Part shown: in pieces, positions 1-7,766 of the stretch
Layout of the letters: each line of letters opens with the position of its first letter
Position numbering within the stretch: position 1 is the stretch's first letter
From: Acetobacteraceae bacterium
Lineage (GTDB): Bacteria > Pseudomonadota > Alphaproteobacteria > Acetobacterales > Acetobacteraceae
DNA: 18,054 nucleotides
Assembly: GCA_003506895.1 (NCBI GenBank)
Contig: DNXO01000024.1
Span: 21,457 to 39,510, forward strand
Reading direction: 5' to 3'
Translations under genes and position numbers: made by a program
The notes under the pieces: generated by a model
The model's input: only the letters and a program-made list of their open reading frames with translations
Told to the model about the DNA's origin: nothing
The model's database searches: none

Positions 1-2
1 GG

Positions 3-422
3 ACCATCGGCCACGTCCACTCCGGTGCGCTGGGTTGGGTTGCGTTCATCGTGTTCGGCTCGCTGTACTATCTGATCCCGGTGCTGTGGAACCGTAAGGC
101 GCTGTATTCGGTCCGTTTGGTCGCGTGGCACTACTGGATCGCGACCCTGGGCATCGTGCTCTACATCGTTGCGATGTGGGTCGCGGGCATCATGGAAGGC
201 CTGATGTGGCGCGCCTACGACAAATTCGGCTTCCTGCAATACTCGTTCGTCGAATCGGTCGTCGCCATTCACCCATTCTTCGTCATCCGCCTGCTGGGTG
301 GGGTATTCTTCCTGATCGGCGGTCTGCTGATGGTCTTCAACGTCTTTATGACCATCACCAGCGAATCGACCGAACGCCCGCGTGAGCGCCTGATCGCACC
401 AGCCGTGTTGGCAGGAGCCTGA
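3..422 (+). CDS. ccoN: CcoN, cbb3-type cytochrome c oxidase subunit I (3' part)
   Basis: This is the C-terminal part of the catalytic subunit of cbb3 oxidase, a polytopic inner-membrane protein that reduces O2 at the heme b3/CuB site. The frame is open from base 3, so the gene begins outside the window. The first visible residues are TIGHVHSGALGW. By family knowledge the two histidines of this HVH motif bind heme b3 and low-spin heme b. At least three hydrophobic segments follow (around the FGSLYYLIPVLW, IATLGIVLYIVAMW and FFLIGGLLMVF stretches), then a short polar tail ending at a TGA. The GTG at base 51 lies inside the conserved region and is not a start. A ribosome binding site for ccoO (AGGAG, 413-417) sits inside the last codons, so the two genes are coupled. 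Identification is secure. Confidence 0.96.
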   Translation, partial: TIGHVHSGALGWVAFIVFGSLYYLIPVLWNRKALYSVRLVAWHYWIATLGIVLYIVAMWVAGIMEGLMWRAYDKFGFLQYSFVESVVAIHPFFVIRLLGGVFFLIGGLLMVFNVFMTITSESTERPRERLIAPAVLAGA

Positions 423-426
423 GACA

Positions 427-1146
427 ATGTTTATCCGTCACGAATTCTTCGAAAAAAACGCGATCTTCCTGCTACTCGGCACCCTCGTAACGATCGCGAT
501 CGGCGGTATCGTCGAAATCGTTCCCTTGTTCACGGTCGAAACGACCGTCGAGCATGTGGAAGGCATGCGGCCATACTCCCCGCTGGAGTTACGTGGCCGC
601 GACATCTACGTGCGGGAAGGCTGCTATCTATGCCACAGCCAGCAAGTCCGCACGCTGCGCGATGAAGTGGAGCGCTACGGCCATTATTCCATTGCCGCTG
701 AAAGCATGTACGACCATCCGTTCCAGTGGGGGTCGAAACGCATCGGCCCCGACCTGGCGCGCGTCGGCGGCAAATACTCCAACGACTGGCACTACGCGCA
801 TCTGCGCAACGCGCAGGGAATCGTTCCGGAGTCGATCATGCCGCACTACGCGTTCCTGGCCGAAACCCCACTGGACACCGACGATATCCAAAGCCGCATG
901 AAGACCCTGCGGATCCTTGGCGTGCCCTACACGGACGAGCAGATCGCCAACGCGAAGGCCGATCTGATGGCCCAGGCCAACCCGGAGGCGGACAGCGCGA
1001 AACTGATAGCACGCTATCCGAAAGCCAACATCGCGTCGGGCAACGGCCATGAGGTCACCGAAGCCGACGCCCTGGTCGCTTACCTGCAAATGCTCGGCAC
1101 CCTCGTCAACTTCGCCGATACCAACACCGAAAGGTTGCAGCAATGA
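427..1146 (+). CDS. ccoO: CcoO, cbb3 oxidase monoheme cytochrome c subunit II
   Basis: CcoO is the membrane-anchored monoheme c subunit that passes electrons from CcoP to CcoN. The 239-aa protein has one N-terminal membrane anchor (about residues 12-35) and then a periplasmic cytochrome c domain. The heme attachment motif is C66-Y-L-C69-H70, followed by SQQVR, which is typical of CcoO. The probable axial methionine is M138 in ESIMPHYAF. Length and motifs match the family. The ATG lies 9 nt after AGGAG and 4 nt after the ccoN stop. The stop overlaps the ccoQ start in an ATGA, which suggests translational coupling. Confidence 0.97.
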   Translation: MFIRHEFFEKNAIFLLLGTLVTIAIGGIVEIVPLFTVETTVEHVEGMRPYSPLELRGRDIYVREGCYLCHSQQVRTLRDEVERYGHYSIAAESMYDHPFQWGSKRIGPDLARVGGKYSNDWHYAHLRNAQGIVPESIMPHYAFLAETPLDTDDIQSRMKTLRILGVPYTDEQIANAKADLMAQANPEADSAKLIARYPKANIASGNGHEVTEADALVAYLQMLGTLVNFADTNTERLQQ

Positions 1147-1286
1147 GCACGTCGCAATGGTTGGAACATTACCTGGTCGTGGTCCTGGCCATCGTGTTCG
1201 TCGGGATCGTCGCCGTGACCTACTGGCCCGGCCGCAAGGCGAAGATCGAGCAACAAGGCCGTATTCCGTTCGAGGATGATGTGTAG
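1143..1286 (+). CDS. ccoQ: CcoQ, small cbb3 oxidase subunit (FixQ)
   Basis: This is a 47-aa single-span membrane protein beginning MSTSQWLEHYLVVVLAIVFV. Residues 10-28 form the membrane helix. The cytoplasmic tail contains WPGRKAKIEQQGRIPFEDD, the usual CcoQ/FixQ ending. In studied species CcoQ stabilises the interaction of CcoP with the CcoNO core. It starts at an ATG that overlaps the ccoO stop (ATGA). Its TAG shares its last base with the GTG start of ccoP. Position between ccoO and ccoP and the tail motif make the call firm despite the short length. Confidence 0.93.
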   Translation: MSTSQWLEHYLVVVLAIVFVGIVAVTYWPGRKAKIEQQGRIPFEDDV

Positions 1287-2155
1287 TGCCCACAAAAATC
1301 GAAAAGGACGCCATCTCCGGCCAGGACACCACCGGCCATGAGTGGGATGGACTGAAAGAACTGAATACACCGCTGCCGAAATGGTGGGTGTACGTCTTCT
1401 TCGCCTGCATCGCCTGGGCCGCCGGCCTGTGCGTGCTTTATCCGTCGATCCCATATGGGCCGGGCTACTTCCACGGCCTGCTCGGCTATTCCTCGCGCAA
1501 AACCGTCGATGCAGAAGTTGGCAAGCTGGTCGATCAGCGCAAGAACTCGATGGACAAGATCGCCACGATGTCTTTCGATGCCATCAAGGCCGATCCGGCC
1601 CTGATGGAAGTCGCGTTGACCAGCGGGCGGATCACATTCGCCGAGAACTGCCAGCCCTGCCATGGGGCCGGCGGCGGCGGAAGCCCTGGCTATCCGGCAC
1701 TCGCGGCCGGCGCCTGGATCTGGGGCGGCACGCTGGCGGATATCCAGCAGACCATTACGCACGGTATCCGCAACGCTGACCCCAATGCACGAAACAGCGC
1801 GATGCCTCGCTTTGGTGCCGACGGCACGCTGAAGCCGGCCGAAATCGAGGCGGTCGCCGACTATGTGTGGGCGACGTTCTATGGCCATGCAGACGACAAG
1901 AACCTGTCGGCCGGCGCGAAGATCTTCGCTGACAACTGCGCGGCCTGCCATGGCGACCAAGGACAGGGCAACCGCGAGATGGGCGCGCCGAAACTGGCCA
2001 GCAAGGTCCACCTTTACGGCAATACGCGCGAGACCATCGTGAACCAGGTCACGCTCCCGCGTCAGGGCGTAATGCCGAACTGGGGCACGAGGCTTGATAC
2101 CGGAACGATCAAAGCCGTTACCCTGTATGTCCACTCGCTAGGCGGCGGCGAGTAG
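1286..2155 (+). CDS. ccoP: CcoP, cbb3 oxidase diheme cytochrome c subunit III
   Basis: CcoP is the diheme cytochrome c that receives electrons from soluble c cytochromes and feeds CcoO. The 289-aa protein has a short cytoplasmic N-terminus with the family signature HEWDGLKELNTPLPKWW (residues 18-34). One membrane helix follows (about 34-52). Two periplasmic cytochrome c domains have heme motifs C122-QP-C125-H126 and C218-AA-C221-H222. Likely axial methionines are M173 (SAMPRF) and M263 (GVMPNW). The start is a GTG overlapping the ccoQ stop by one base, with GAGG about 10 nt upstream. There is only one N-terminal anchor. Confidence 0.97.
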   Translation: MPTKIEKDAISGQDTTGHEWDGLKELNTPLPKWWVYVFFACIAWAAGLCVLYPSIPYGPGYFHGLLGYSSRKTVDAEVGKLVDQRKNSMDKIATMSFDAIKADPALMEVALTSGRITFAENCQPCHGAGGGGSPGYPALAAGAWIWGGTLADIQQTITHGIRNADPNARNSAMPRFGADGTLKPAEIEAVADYVWATFYGHADDKNLSAGAKIFADNCAACHGDQGQGNREMGAPKLASKVHLYGNTRETIVNQVTLPRQGVMPNWGTRLDTGTIKAVTLYVHSLGGGE

Positions 2156-2167
2156 AAGGCAAAAACC

Positions 2168-3631
2168 GTGTCACGTATCAGCAAAGAAGACCGTCGGCTT
2201 CAAATCGAACACGAGGCCGCCGGAAACCACCTCTTCGCCAACCGTCTGCGGGTGTATCCGAAGACGGTTCACGGCCCGTTTCGTCGGGTGAAGTGGGCTA
2301 TCCTGATCATATGCCTGACGATCTACTATCTGTTGCCCTGGCTGCGGTGGAACCGTGGCCCTGGGCATCCGACCCAGGCGGTGCTGCTGGATGTCTGGCA
2401 CGAGCGGTTTTACTTCTTCGACCTGGAACTCTGGCCGCAGGACATCTGGCTGCTGGCTGGCCTGCTGATCCTGGGTGCCGTGGCGCTGTTCCTGGTGACC
2501 AGTCTGTTTGGCCGCCTGTGGTGCGGCTACACTTGCCCGCAGACCGTGTGGACCGATCTGTTCATGTGGGTCGAACGCTGGGTCGAAGGCGATCGCAACG
2601 AGCGTATGCAGCGCGACGCCCAGCCGCTGAATGCCGATACGATCTGGAAGAAGGTCCTGAAACACACGATCTGGCTGGGAATCGCGTTCTGGACCGGCGG
2701 CGCCTGGATCATGTACTATGTCGATGCGCCGACGGTGACGGTTGAGTTCTGGACGCTGTCCGCCTCCACACAGGTTTATTTCTTCACCGCTCTGTTCACC
2801 GCGACGACCTATGTCCTGGCCGGCTGGGCGCGTGAGCAGGTCTGCACTTATATGTGCCCCTGGCCGCGCTTCCAGTCCGCGATGCTGGACGACCAGAGCT
2901 TCACCGTCACCTACCAGGCCTGGCGTGGCGAACCGCGCACCCGCGGCAAAGCCCGCGACGGGGCTGGCGACTGCATCGATTGCGGGGCCTGCGTCACCGC
3001 CTGCCCCACCGGCATCGATATCCGCGACGGCATCCAGCTTGAATGCATCAATTGCGGCCTGTGCGTCGATGCCTGCAACCACGTGATGGAGCGAACGAAG
3101 CGCGATAAATGGCTGATCACCTGGGACACCGAATCCCGTCAAAATGCGAAAAAGGCCGGCCGGAACGAGCCGATCCGGATCTTCCGCCCGCGCACGATCA
3201 TCTATCTGTCTGTCCTGGTCGTCGCCATGATCGGCATGACCACCGCGCTGCTGACACGATCGACACTTGGACTGTCCGTGCAACGAGACCGCGCCCCGGT
3301 TTTCGTGCCGCTGGCCGATGGCAGCCTGCGCAATGGCTATACGGTCAAGATCGCCAACAAGACGCAGGTCCATGCCAATTTTGAGCTGACCGTCGATGGC
3401 TTGCCGGGCGCCACCCTGGTGGTGGCCGAGGGTGATCCCAAGCCGCAACCCGTGCTGCATCTGCCAAGCACAGCCGATCAGGTCGATACGTTCCGGGTTT
3501 TGGTGACCGGACGGCCCGCATCCCTGACGAATGGATCGCAGCCGATCGACTTCGTCCTGCGCGACACGACCTCGGGCCACCAGACCATCTACCACTCGAC
3601 CTTCATGGGCCCTCAAGGATACGGAAAATGA
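2168..3631 (+). CDS. ccoG: CcoG (FixG/RdxA), membrane Fe-S protein for cbb3 oxidase assembly
   Basis: CcoG is an inner-membrane ferredoxin-like protein. Studies of the family implicate it in reducing copper, or otherwise supporting copper delivery, during cbb3 assembly. The 487-aa protein has membrane segments near residues 43-60, 94-112, 164-185 and 202-219. It has conserved cysteine pairs in WCGYTCPQT (C119, C123) and CTYMCPWPR (C226, C230). Two 4Fe-4S motifs follow: C269/C272/C275/C279 and C293/C296/C299/C303. A further helix lies at about 343-362, before a periplasmic Ig-like C-terminal domain. The start is GTG, 8 nt after AAGG and 12 nt after the ccoP stop. The stop overlaps ccoH in an ATGA. 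Confidence 0.96.
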   Translation: MSRISKEDRRLQIEHEAAGNHLFANRLRVYPKTVHGPFRRVKWAILIICLTIYYLLPWLRWNRGPGHPTQAVLLDVWHERFYFFDLELWPQDIWLLAGLLILGAVALFLVTSLFGRLWCGYTCPQTVWTDLFMWVERWVEGDRNERMQRDAQPLNADTIWKKVLKHTIWLGIAFWTGGAWIMYYVDAPTVTVEFWTLSASTQVYFFTALFTATTYVLAGWAREQVCTYMCPWPRFQSAMLDDQSFTVTYQAWRGEPRTRGKARDGAGDCIDCGACVTACPTGIDIRDGIQLECINCGLCVDACNHVMERTKRDKWLITWDTESRQNAKKAGRNEPIRIFRPRTIIYLSVLVVAMIGMTTALLTRSTLGLSVQRDRAPVFVPLADGSLRNGYTVKIANKTQVHANFELTVDGLPGATLVVAEGDPKPQPVLHLPSTADQVDTFRVLVTGRPASLTNGSQPIDFVLRDTTSGHQTIYHSTFMGPQGYGK

Positions 3632-4089
3632 ATACGTCTGCCTGGCGCTGGTTCCCGCATTGGCTGATCGCCTCAATGGGGTTCGTGTTTCTGGTCAACG
3701 CCTATATGGTCTACGACGCCTACACCACGTTTCCGGGCGCCGCCGGCCAGGATGGGTTCGACCTGAGCAATGAATACAAGCGCGTCCTGGAGACAGCCCA
3801 ACAACAGGCCGCGCTCGGCTGGCAGCTAGAGGCCGGGGTCGGCACCGATCTGTTCCCGACACTGCGGCTGACCGGCAAGGACGGCGCGCCGCTGGCCGCC
3901 ACGTCGATCGTCGCCCAGGCGGAACGTCCGGTTGGCCCGGTGAGCACGACGCCGCTGACCTTTCATCAGGTCGGCGAAGGCCGCTACCGGTCGGATACCG
4001 CACTGGCCACCGGTCAATGGGACATGATGCTGCAAGTCCAGGCCAACGGTCATCCGTTCAACGCGACCCGGCGCGTGGTCGTGAAGTAA
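3628..4089 (+). CDS. ccoH: CcoH (FixH family), cbb3 oxidase assembly protein
   Basis: This 153-aa FixH-family protein has one N-terminal membrane helix (about residues 12-32, HWLIASMGFVFLVNAYMVYD) followed by a soluble, probably periplasmic domain. The family is needed for a stable cbb3 complex and is thought to interact with CcoN and the copper ATPase. The motif FDLSNEYKRVLETAQQQAALGW and the later GQWDMMLQV and FNATRRVVVK are as expected. Start ATG overlaps the ccoG stop, with AAGGA 8 nt upstream. It sits between ccoG and ccoI, the standard order. Confidence 0.92.
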   Translation: MNTSAWRWFPHWLIASMGFVFLVNAYMVYDAYTTFPGAAGQDGFDLSNEYKRVLETAQQQAALGWQLEAGVGTDLFPTLRLTGKDGAPLAATSIVAQAERPVGPVSTTPLTFHQVGEGRYRSDTALATGQWDMMLQVQANGHPFNATRRVVVK

Positions 4090-4093
4090 GCCC

Positions 4094-6514
4094 ATGGATG
4101 CCATCGCCGCCCCGGCGTCTTATCCCGCGATGACGAGGAGAGTTCGAAACCCGGACGACGACAGGTCGGTTGCCGTTGAGGACCGCCTGAGCGCGGGGGC
4201 CTGCGCCCACTGCGGATTGCCCGCCCCGGGCGGGCAGACATTTTGCTGCCCGGGCTGCGCCGCCGCACATGACATCATCGAGGGCCTGGGACTGGGCCGC
4301 TACTACGCCCAACGCCTGCTTGACGCCGGCGCTCGCGCGCTGCGCCCCGAACCGGCCGAACGGTGGGACCTTGCCCGCCATATCGTTGCAAAACCAGACG
4401 GAACCAAGGAACTGACCCTGGCCGTTGACGGCTTGCAGTGCGGCGCCTGCGTTTGGCTCATCGAGTCCGTCCTGGCCAAGGAGCCCGCCGTCACCGCCGG
4501 CCGCGTCAACATGACGACTCGTCGCCTGCGGCTGGGCTGGAACGGCACGAACGACGATGCCGATCGCCTGGTAGGGCGGATCGAGACCCTGGGCTACCGG
4601 CTTGTGCCGTTCGATATTTCGGCGCTGACCGCCTCTCGGGACCGCACCGGACGCATGCTGATGCGCTCCCTCGCCGTCGCCGGTTTCGCCGCGGGCAACG
4701 TGATGCTGATCTCGATCGGTATTTGGGCCGGCCAGGGCCATGTGACCGACCCTATCGGGCCGGCGACCATGGCACTCCTGCACTGGGTGTCGGCGCTGAT
4801 CGCGATGCCCGCCATCGCCTATGCCGGACGGCCGTTCTTCGCCTCGGCCCTGGCGGCGCTGCGGCAGCGGCGCACCAATATGGACGTGCCGATCAGCCTG
4901 GGCGTCTTGCTGGTCACCGGCATGAGCCTGATGGAAACCATCAACGGCAACGACCACACCTATTTCGACTCCGCCGTCACCCTGTTGTTCTTCCTGCTCG
5001 TCGGCCGCGTCCTCGACCATCGGGCCCGGGGCCAGGCCAGGGCCACGGCGGAGCAATTGCTGGCCCTGCGCTCGGCCGACGTCGCCGTGCTGCAACCGGA
5101 TGGAACGGTGCGCCGCTGCGCGCAGGAACAAGTGGCTGAAGGCGACCATGTGCTGGTTGCGGCCGGCGAGCGGATCGGCGTTGACGGTATTCTGGAAACC
5201 GGCACCGCCGCGCTGGACACCAGCCTGGTGACCGGCGAAAGCCTGCCCGTGCAGGCCGAACCCGGCACCCAGGTCTATGCCGGCACGTTGAACCTGGGCG
5301 CCACGTTGACCATCAGAGCCACGGCAACGGGCGCGGCGACCCTCCTGGCGGAATGCGTGCGGCTGATCGAGGCCGCCGAGGCGCGTCGCGGACGGTTCGT
5401 CGTCCTGGCTGACCGGGTCGCCAAACGATACGCGCCCGCGGTGCATCTATGCGCGTTGCTGACCTTTCTGTGGTGGTATTTCGCCATGGGCGCAGCCGCC
5501 GGGCAGGCACTGCTGACCGCGAGTGCGGTGCTGATCATCACCTGCCCTTGCGCCCTGGCGCTTGCGGTCCCAGCCGTGCAGGTCATCGCGACCGGGCGCC
5601 TGTTCCGTGGCGGCATGCTGCTGAAATCCCCGACCGCGCTGGAACGGTTGGCCGAGGTCGATACCGTCGTATTCGACAAAACCGGCACATTGACCGAACC
5701 CCTGCTCAGCCTCGGTGGCAGCCCGGACCCGGTGGCCCTGCGTGAGGCGGCCTCGCTCGCGATCGCCAGCCGTCATCCGCTGGCGCGCTCGCTGGTGTCC
5801 GCGGCAGGCGCGGTGGTGCCGGCTGAAGGGGTAGTGGAATACCCTGGTCAAGGCTTGGCGAAGGGCGAGATGCGGCTGGGCAGCCGAGCCTTCTGTGGGG
5901 AGGCAGTAGCGGCGGCAGAGGGACCCGAGATGTGGCTTGCCCGCCCTGGAAAGGCACCAGTTCGCTTTTGCTTCGACGAGCGCCCTCGTTCGGATGCCGT
6001 CGAGATCGTCGGTCGACTGCGCATCATGGGCCTGGCGGTGAAGCTGATCTCCGGTGACCGGCCGGAGCAGGTTCAGCGCATCGCCGAACAGCTTGGGATC
6101 GAGGATTGGCAGGCCGACTGCTCTCCGGTTGACAAGGTTTCGGTCATTGAGGGTTGGGGCAAAGAAGGCCGAAACGTGCTGATGGTCGGGGACGGGATAA
6201 ACGACAGCCCTGCCCTGGCCGCGGCATCCGTTTCCGCCTCGCCGGCGACGGCGGCGGATGTCAGTCAGACCGTCGCCGACCTTGTTTTCCAGGGCAGCAA
6301 ACTCGAACCTGTGCTGATCGCGCTGCGGACCGCTCGGCGGGCCAAATCGGTCATGCGGCAGAACCTGGCACTGTCGATCGGCTACAACATCGTCATGGTG
6401 CCACTGGCGGTCGCCGGTTGGGTCACGCCCTGGCTGGCGGCGGCGGCGATGTCGAGTTCGTCGCTGCTGGTCATGGTCAACAGCCTGCGTTTGCACAGGG
6501 AAATGAAACGATGA
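4094..6514 (+). CDS. ccoI: CcoI (FixI), copper-transporting P1B-type ATPase
   Basis: This is the copper P-type ATPase of the cbb3 assembly cluster. It exports copper from the cytoplasm for insertion into the oxidase. The 806-aa protein has an N-terminal cysteine-rich metal-binding segment (C37, C40, C51, C52, C55). Next is a heavy-metal-associated domain with C116-G-A-C119. The transport signature CPC is at 484-486 in a membrane helix. The actuator motif TGE is at 380-382, the phosphorylation motif DKTGT at 528-532, an HP pair at 561-562, and the hinge motif GDGIND at 699-704. Length and layout fit CcoI rather than a plain CopA. The start ATG lies 4 nt after ccoH. A later ATG at codon 13 has no ribosome site. 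The stop overlaps ccoS (ATGA). Confidence 0.96.
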   Translation: MDAIAAPASYPAMTRRVRNPDDDRSVAVEDRLSAGACAHCGLPAPGGQTFCCPGCAAAHDIIEGLGLGRYYAQRLLDAGARALRPEPAERWDLARHIVAKPDGTKELTLAVDGLQCGACVWLIESVLAKEPAVTAGRVNMTTRRLRLGWNGTNDDADRLVGRIETLGYRLVPFDISALTASRDRTGRMLMRSLAVAGFAAGNVMLISIGIWAGQGHVTDPIGPATMALLHWVSALIAMPAIAYAGRPFFASALAALRQRRTNMDVPISLGVLLVTGMSLMETINGNDHTYFDSAVTLLFFLLVGRVLDHRARGQARATAEQLLALRSADVAVLQPDGTVRRCAQEQVAEGDHVLVAAGERIGVDGILETGTAALDTSLVTGESLPVQAEPGTQVYAGTLNLGATLTIRATATGAATLLAECVRLIEAAEARRGRFVVLADRVAKRYAPAVHLCALLTFLWWYFAMGAAAGQALLTASAVLIITCPCALALAVPAVQVIATGRLFRGGMLLKSPTALERLAEVDTVVFDKTGTLTEPLLSLGGSPDPVALREAASLAIASRHPLARSLVSAAGAVVPAEGVVEYPGQGLAKGEMRLGSRAFCGEAVAAAEGPEMWLARPGKAPVRFCFDERPRSDAVEIVGRLRIMGLAVKLISGDRPEQVQRIAEQLGIEDWQADCSPVDKVSVIEGWGKEGRNVLMVGDGINDSPALAAASVSASPATAADVSQTVADLVFQGSKLEPVLIALRTARRAKSVMRQNLALSIGYNIVMVPLAVAGWVTPWLAAAAMSSSSLLVMVNSLRLHREMKR

Positions 6515-6696
6515 CCATTATTCTGTATCTGCTGGTCGTCAGCCTGACCATCGCCGCGGGCGGTCTGTGGTTCTTCATGTGGTCGCTGCGGTCGGGACAA
6601 TACGACGACCTGGACGGCGCCGCGAACCGTATCCTGTTCGATGACGCAGCCGACGCGCCGATAAAGAAGAAGGCGCCCACTCAGGCGATTCCATAG
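6511..6696 (+). CDS. ccoS: CcoS, small cbb3 oxidase maturation protein
   Basis: This 61-aa protein has an N-terminal membrane helix (residues 2-24, IILYLLVVSL... LWFFMWSL). The CcoS signature SGQYDDLDGAANRILFDD follows at 28-45, with a basic tail. In Rhodobacter, CcoS is required for insertion of heme b and copper into the oxidase. The ATG overlaps the ccoI TGA, with AGGGA about 9 nt upstream. A longer reading frame runs upstream through ccoI in the same phase, but the CcoS domain begins exactly at this ATG. It is the last gene of the cco run. The next gene is on the opposite strand. Confidence 0.94.
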   Translation: MTIILYLLVVSLTIAAGGLWFFMWSLRSGQYDDLDGAANRILFDDAADAPIKKKAPTQAIP

Positions 6697-6783
6697 AACG
6701 CCCGCGCACTGTCCGACGGCGCCCGGCCCGCGAGCCCGGTCAGGACGGTGAAGGTCCGCCTTGAAAGCGTTTTTCGCACGGCG

Positions 6784-6800
6784 TCTCCCTTGAGGGGAGA
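6784..6800. terminator. Possible weak bidirectional terminator between ccoS and ligC
   Basis: A perfect 6-bp stem (TCTCCC / GGGAGA) with a 5-nt loop lies in the 112-bp gap between the convergent ccoS and ligC genes. There is no clear T tract on either side, so a terminator role is inferred from position only. Confidence 0.25.
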
Positions 6801-6808
6801 GCAGCCGA

Positions 6809-7765
6809 TCAGCGGTTCAACTGTTGCTCCAGCGCGTGCATCACCTGATAGCAGGGCAACACCTGCGCCACGCTGGCATTCGGCTCCCGCTTTTCGCGGA
6901 TCGCGGCAATGAACTCACGGTCCTGGATCTCGATTCCGTTCATCGAGACATCCACCTTCGAGACGTCGATCGGTTCCTCCTTTCCGGTGAACAGATCGTC
7001 GTAGCGGGCGATATAGGTTCCCGTATCGCCGATGTAACGGAAGAACGTCCCCAACGGCCCATCATTGTTGAACGACAGGCTGAGTGTGCAGATCGCGCCG
7101 TTCGCTGCCTGAAGCTGGATCGACATATCCATCGCGATCCCTAGCCTGGGATGGATCGGACCCTGGATCGCGTTCGCCTTCACGACCGGAGAGCGAGTTT
7201 GATACTGGAACAAATCGATCGTATGCGCCGCATGGTGCCACAGCAAATGATCCGTCCAGCTACGGGGCTGGCCCAGGGCGTTCATATTGGTGCGGCGGAA
7301 AAAGTAAGTCTGCACATCCATCTGCTGGATATTAAATTCACCCGCGACGATCTTCCGCCGTACCCACTGGTGGCTCGGGTTAAACCGCCTTGTATGACCG
7401 CACATCGCGACCAGACCGGTGCTTTTCTGCAATGCGACCAGCGCCAGCGCATCGGGCAGCGAGTCCGCCATCGGGATCTCGACCTCGACATGCTTGCCCA
7501 CCTTCAGGCAGGCCATCGCCTGCGCGGCATGCATCGGCGTCGGCGTGGCCAGGATCACCGCCTCTACGTGCTTCAAGGCCAGGGTTTCGGCCAGGTCGGT
7601 GGTCGCATGCGGAATACCGTATTTGTCCGCGACCGATCGGGTTGCCTCGATCCCATCGCTGACCAGCGACACGACCTCCACTCCGGCGATGTTCTTCAGT
7701 CCATCGAGATGTTTGATCCCGAACGCACCGGCACCCGCCAAGGCAACCCTGATCGTTTCGCTCAC
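6809..7765 (-). CDS. ligC: LigC-type 4-carboxy-2-hydroxymuconate-6-semialdehyde dehydrogenase (Gfo/Idh/MocA family)
   Basis: This 318-aa NAD(P)-dependent oxidoreductase has an N-terminal Rossmann motif GAGAFG (residues 11-16) and a Gfo/Idh/MocA C-terminal domain. The likely reaction is oxidation of CHMS, from protocatechuate 4,5-cleavage, to 2-pyrone-4,6-dicarboxylate. Support comes from strong similarity, as I recall the family, to LigC (GHTRRFNPSHQW at 123-134; SWTDHLLWHHAAHTIDLF at 169-186) and from its place directly after ligI. The usual EKP motif of the superfamily reads EIP (96-98). Start choice: the frame is open further upstream, but a GTG with GGAGG 5 nt before it, one base after the ligI stop, precedes SETIRVALAGAG. 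I therefore start there. Substrate assignment rests on context plus motif recall. Confidence 0.85.
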   Translation of the reverse strand: MSETIRVALAGAGAFGIKHLDGLKNIAGVEVVSLVSDGIEATRSVADKYGIPHATTDLAETLALKHVEAVILATPTPMHAAQAMACLKVGKHVEVEIPMADSLPDALALVALQKSTGLVAMCGHTRRFNPSHQWVRRKIVAGEFNIQQMDVQTYFFRRTNMNALGQPRSWTDHLLWHHAAHTIDLFQYQTRSPVVKANAIQGPIHPRLGIAMDMSIQLQAANGAICTLSLSFNNDGPLGTFFRYIGDTGTYIARYDDLFTGKEEPIDVSKVDVSMNGIEIQDREFIAAIREKREPNASVAQVLPCYQVMHALEQQLNR

Positions 7766-7766
7766 G

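Noticed and set aside
51..422. GTG at 51 as the start of a separate 123-aa membrane protein
   Set aside because: The frame is open to the window edge, and the preceding residues are the conserved CcoN heme-ligand helix. It is the 3' part of ccoN.
2171..3676. 501-aa open frame on the - strand
   Set aside because: It is the complement of ccoG, whose Fe-S motifs are unambiguous. The antisense translation has no recognisable family.
4058..5446. 462-aa open frame on the - strand
   Set aside because: It is antisense to ccoI. Its translation is rich in Gly/Arg/Gln with no domain, a frame kept open by GC-rich codon structure.
6707..6750. CACTGTCC / GGACGGTG pairing after ccoS as a terminator
   Set aside because: An 8-bp stem with one U-G pair, but a loop of about 28 nt and no T tract. 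It is not convincing.
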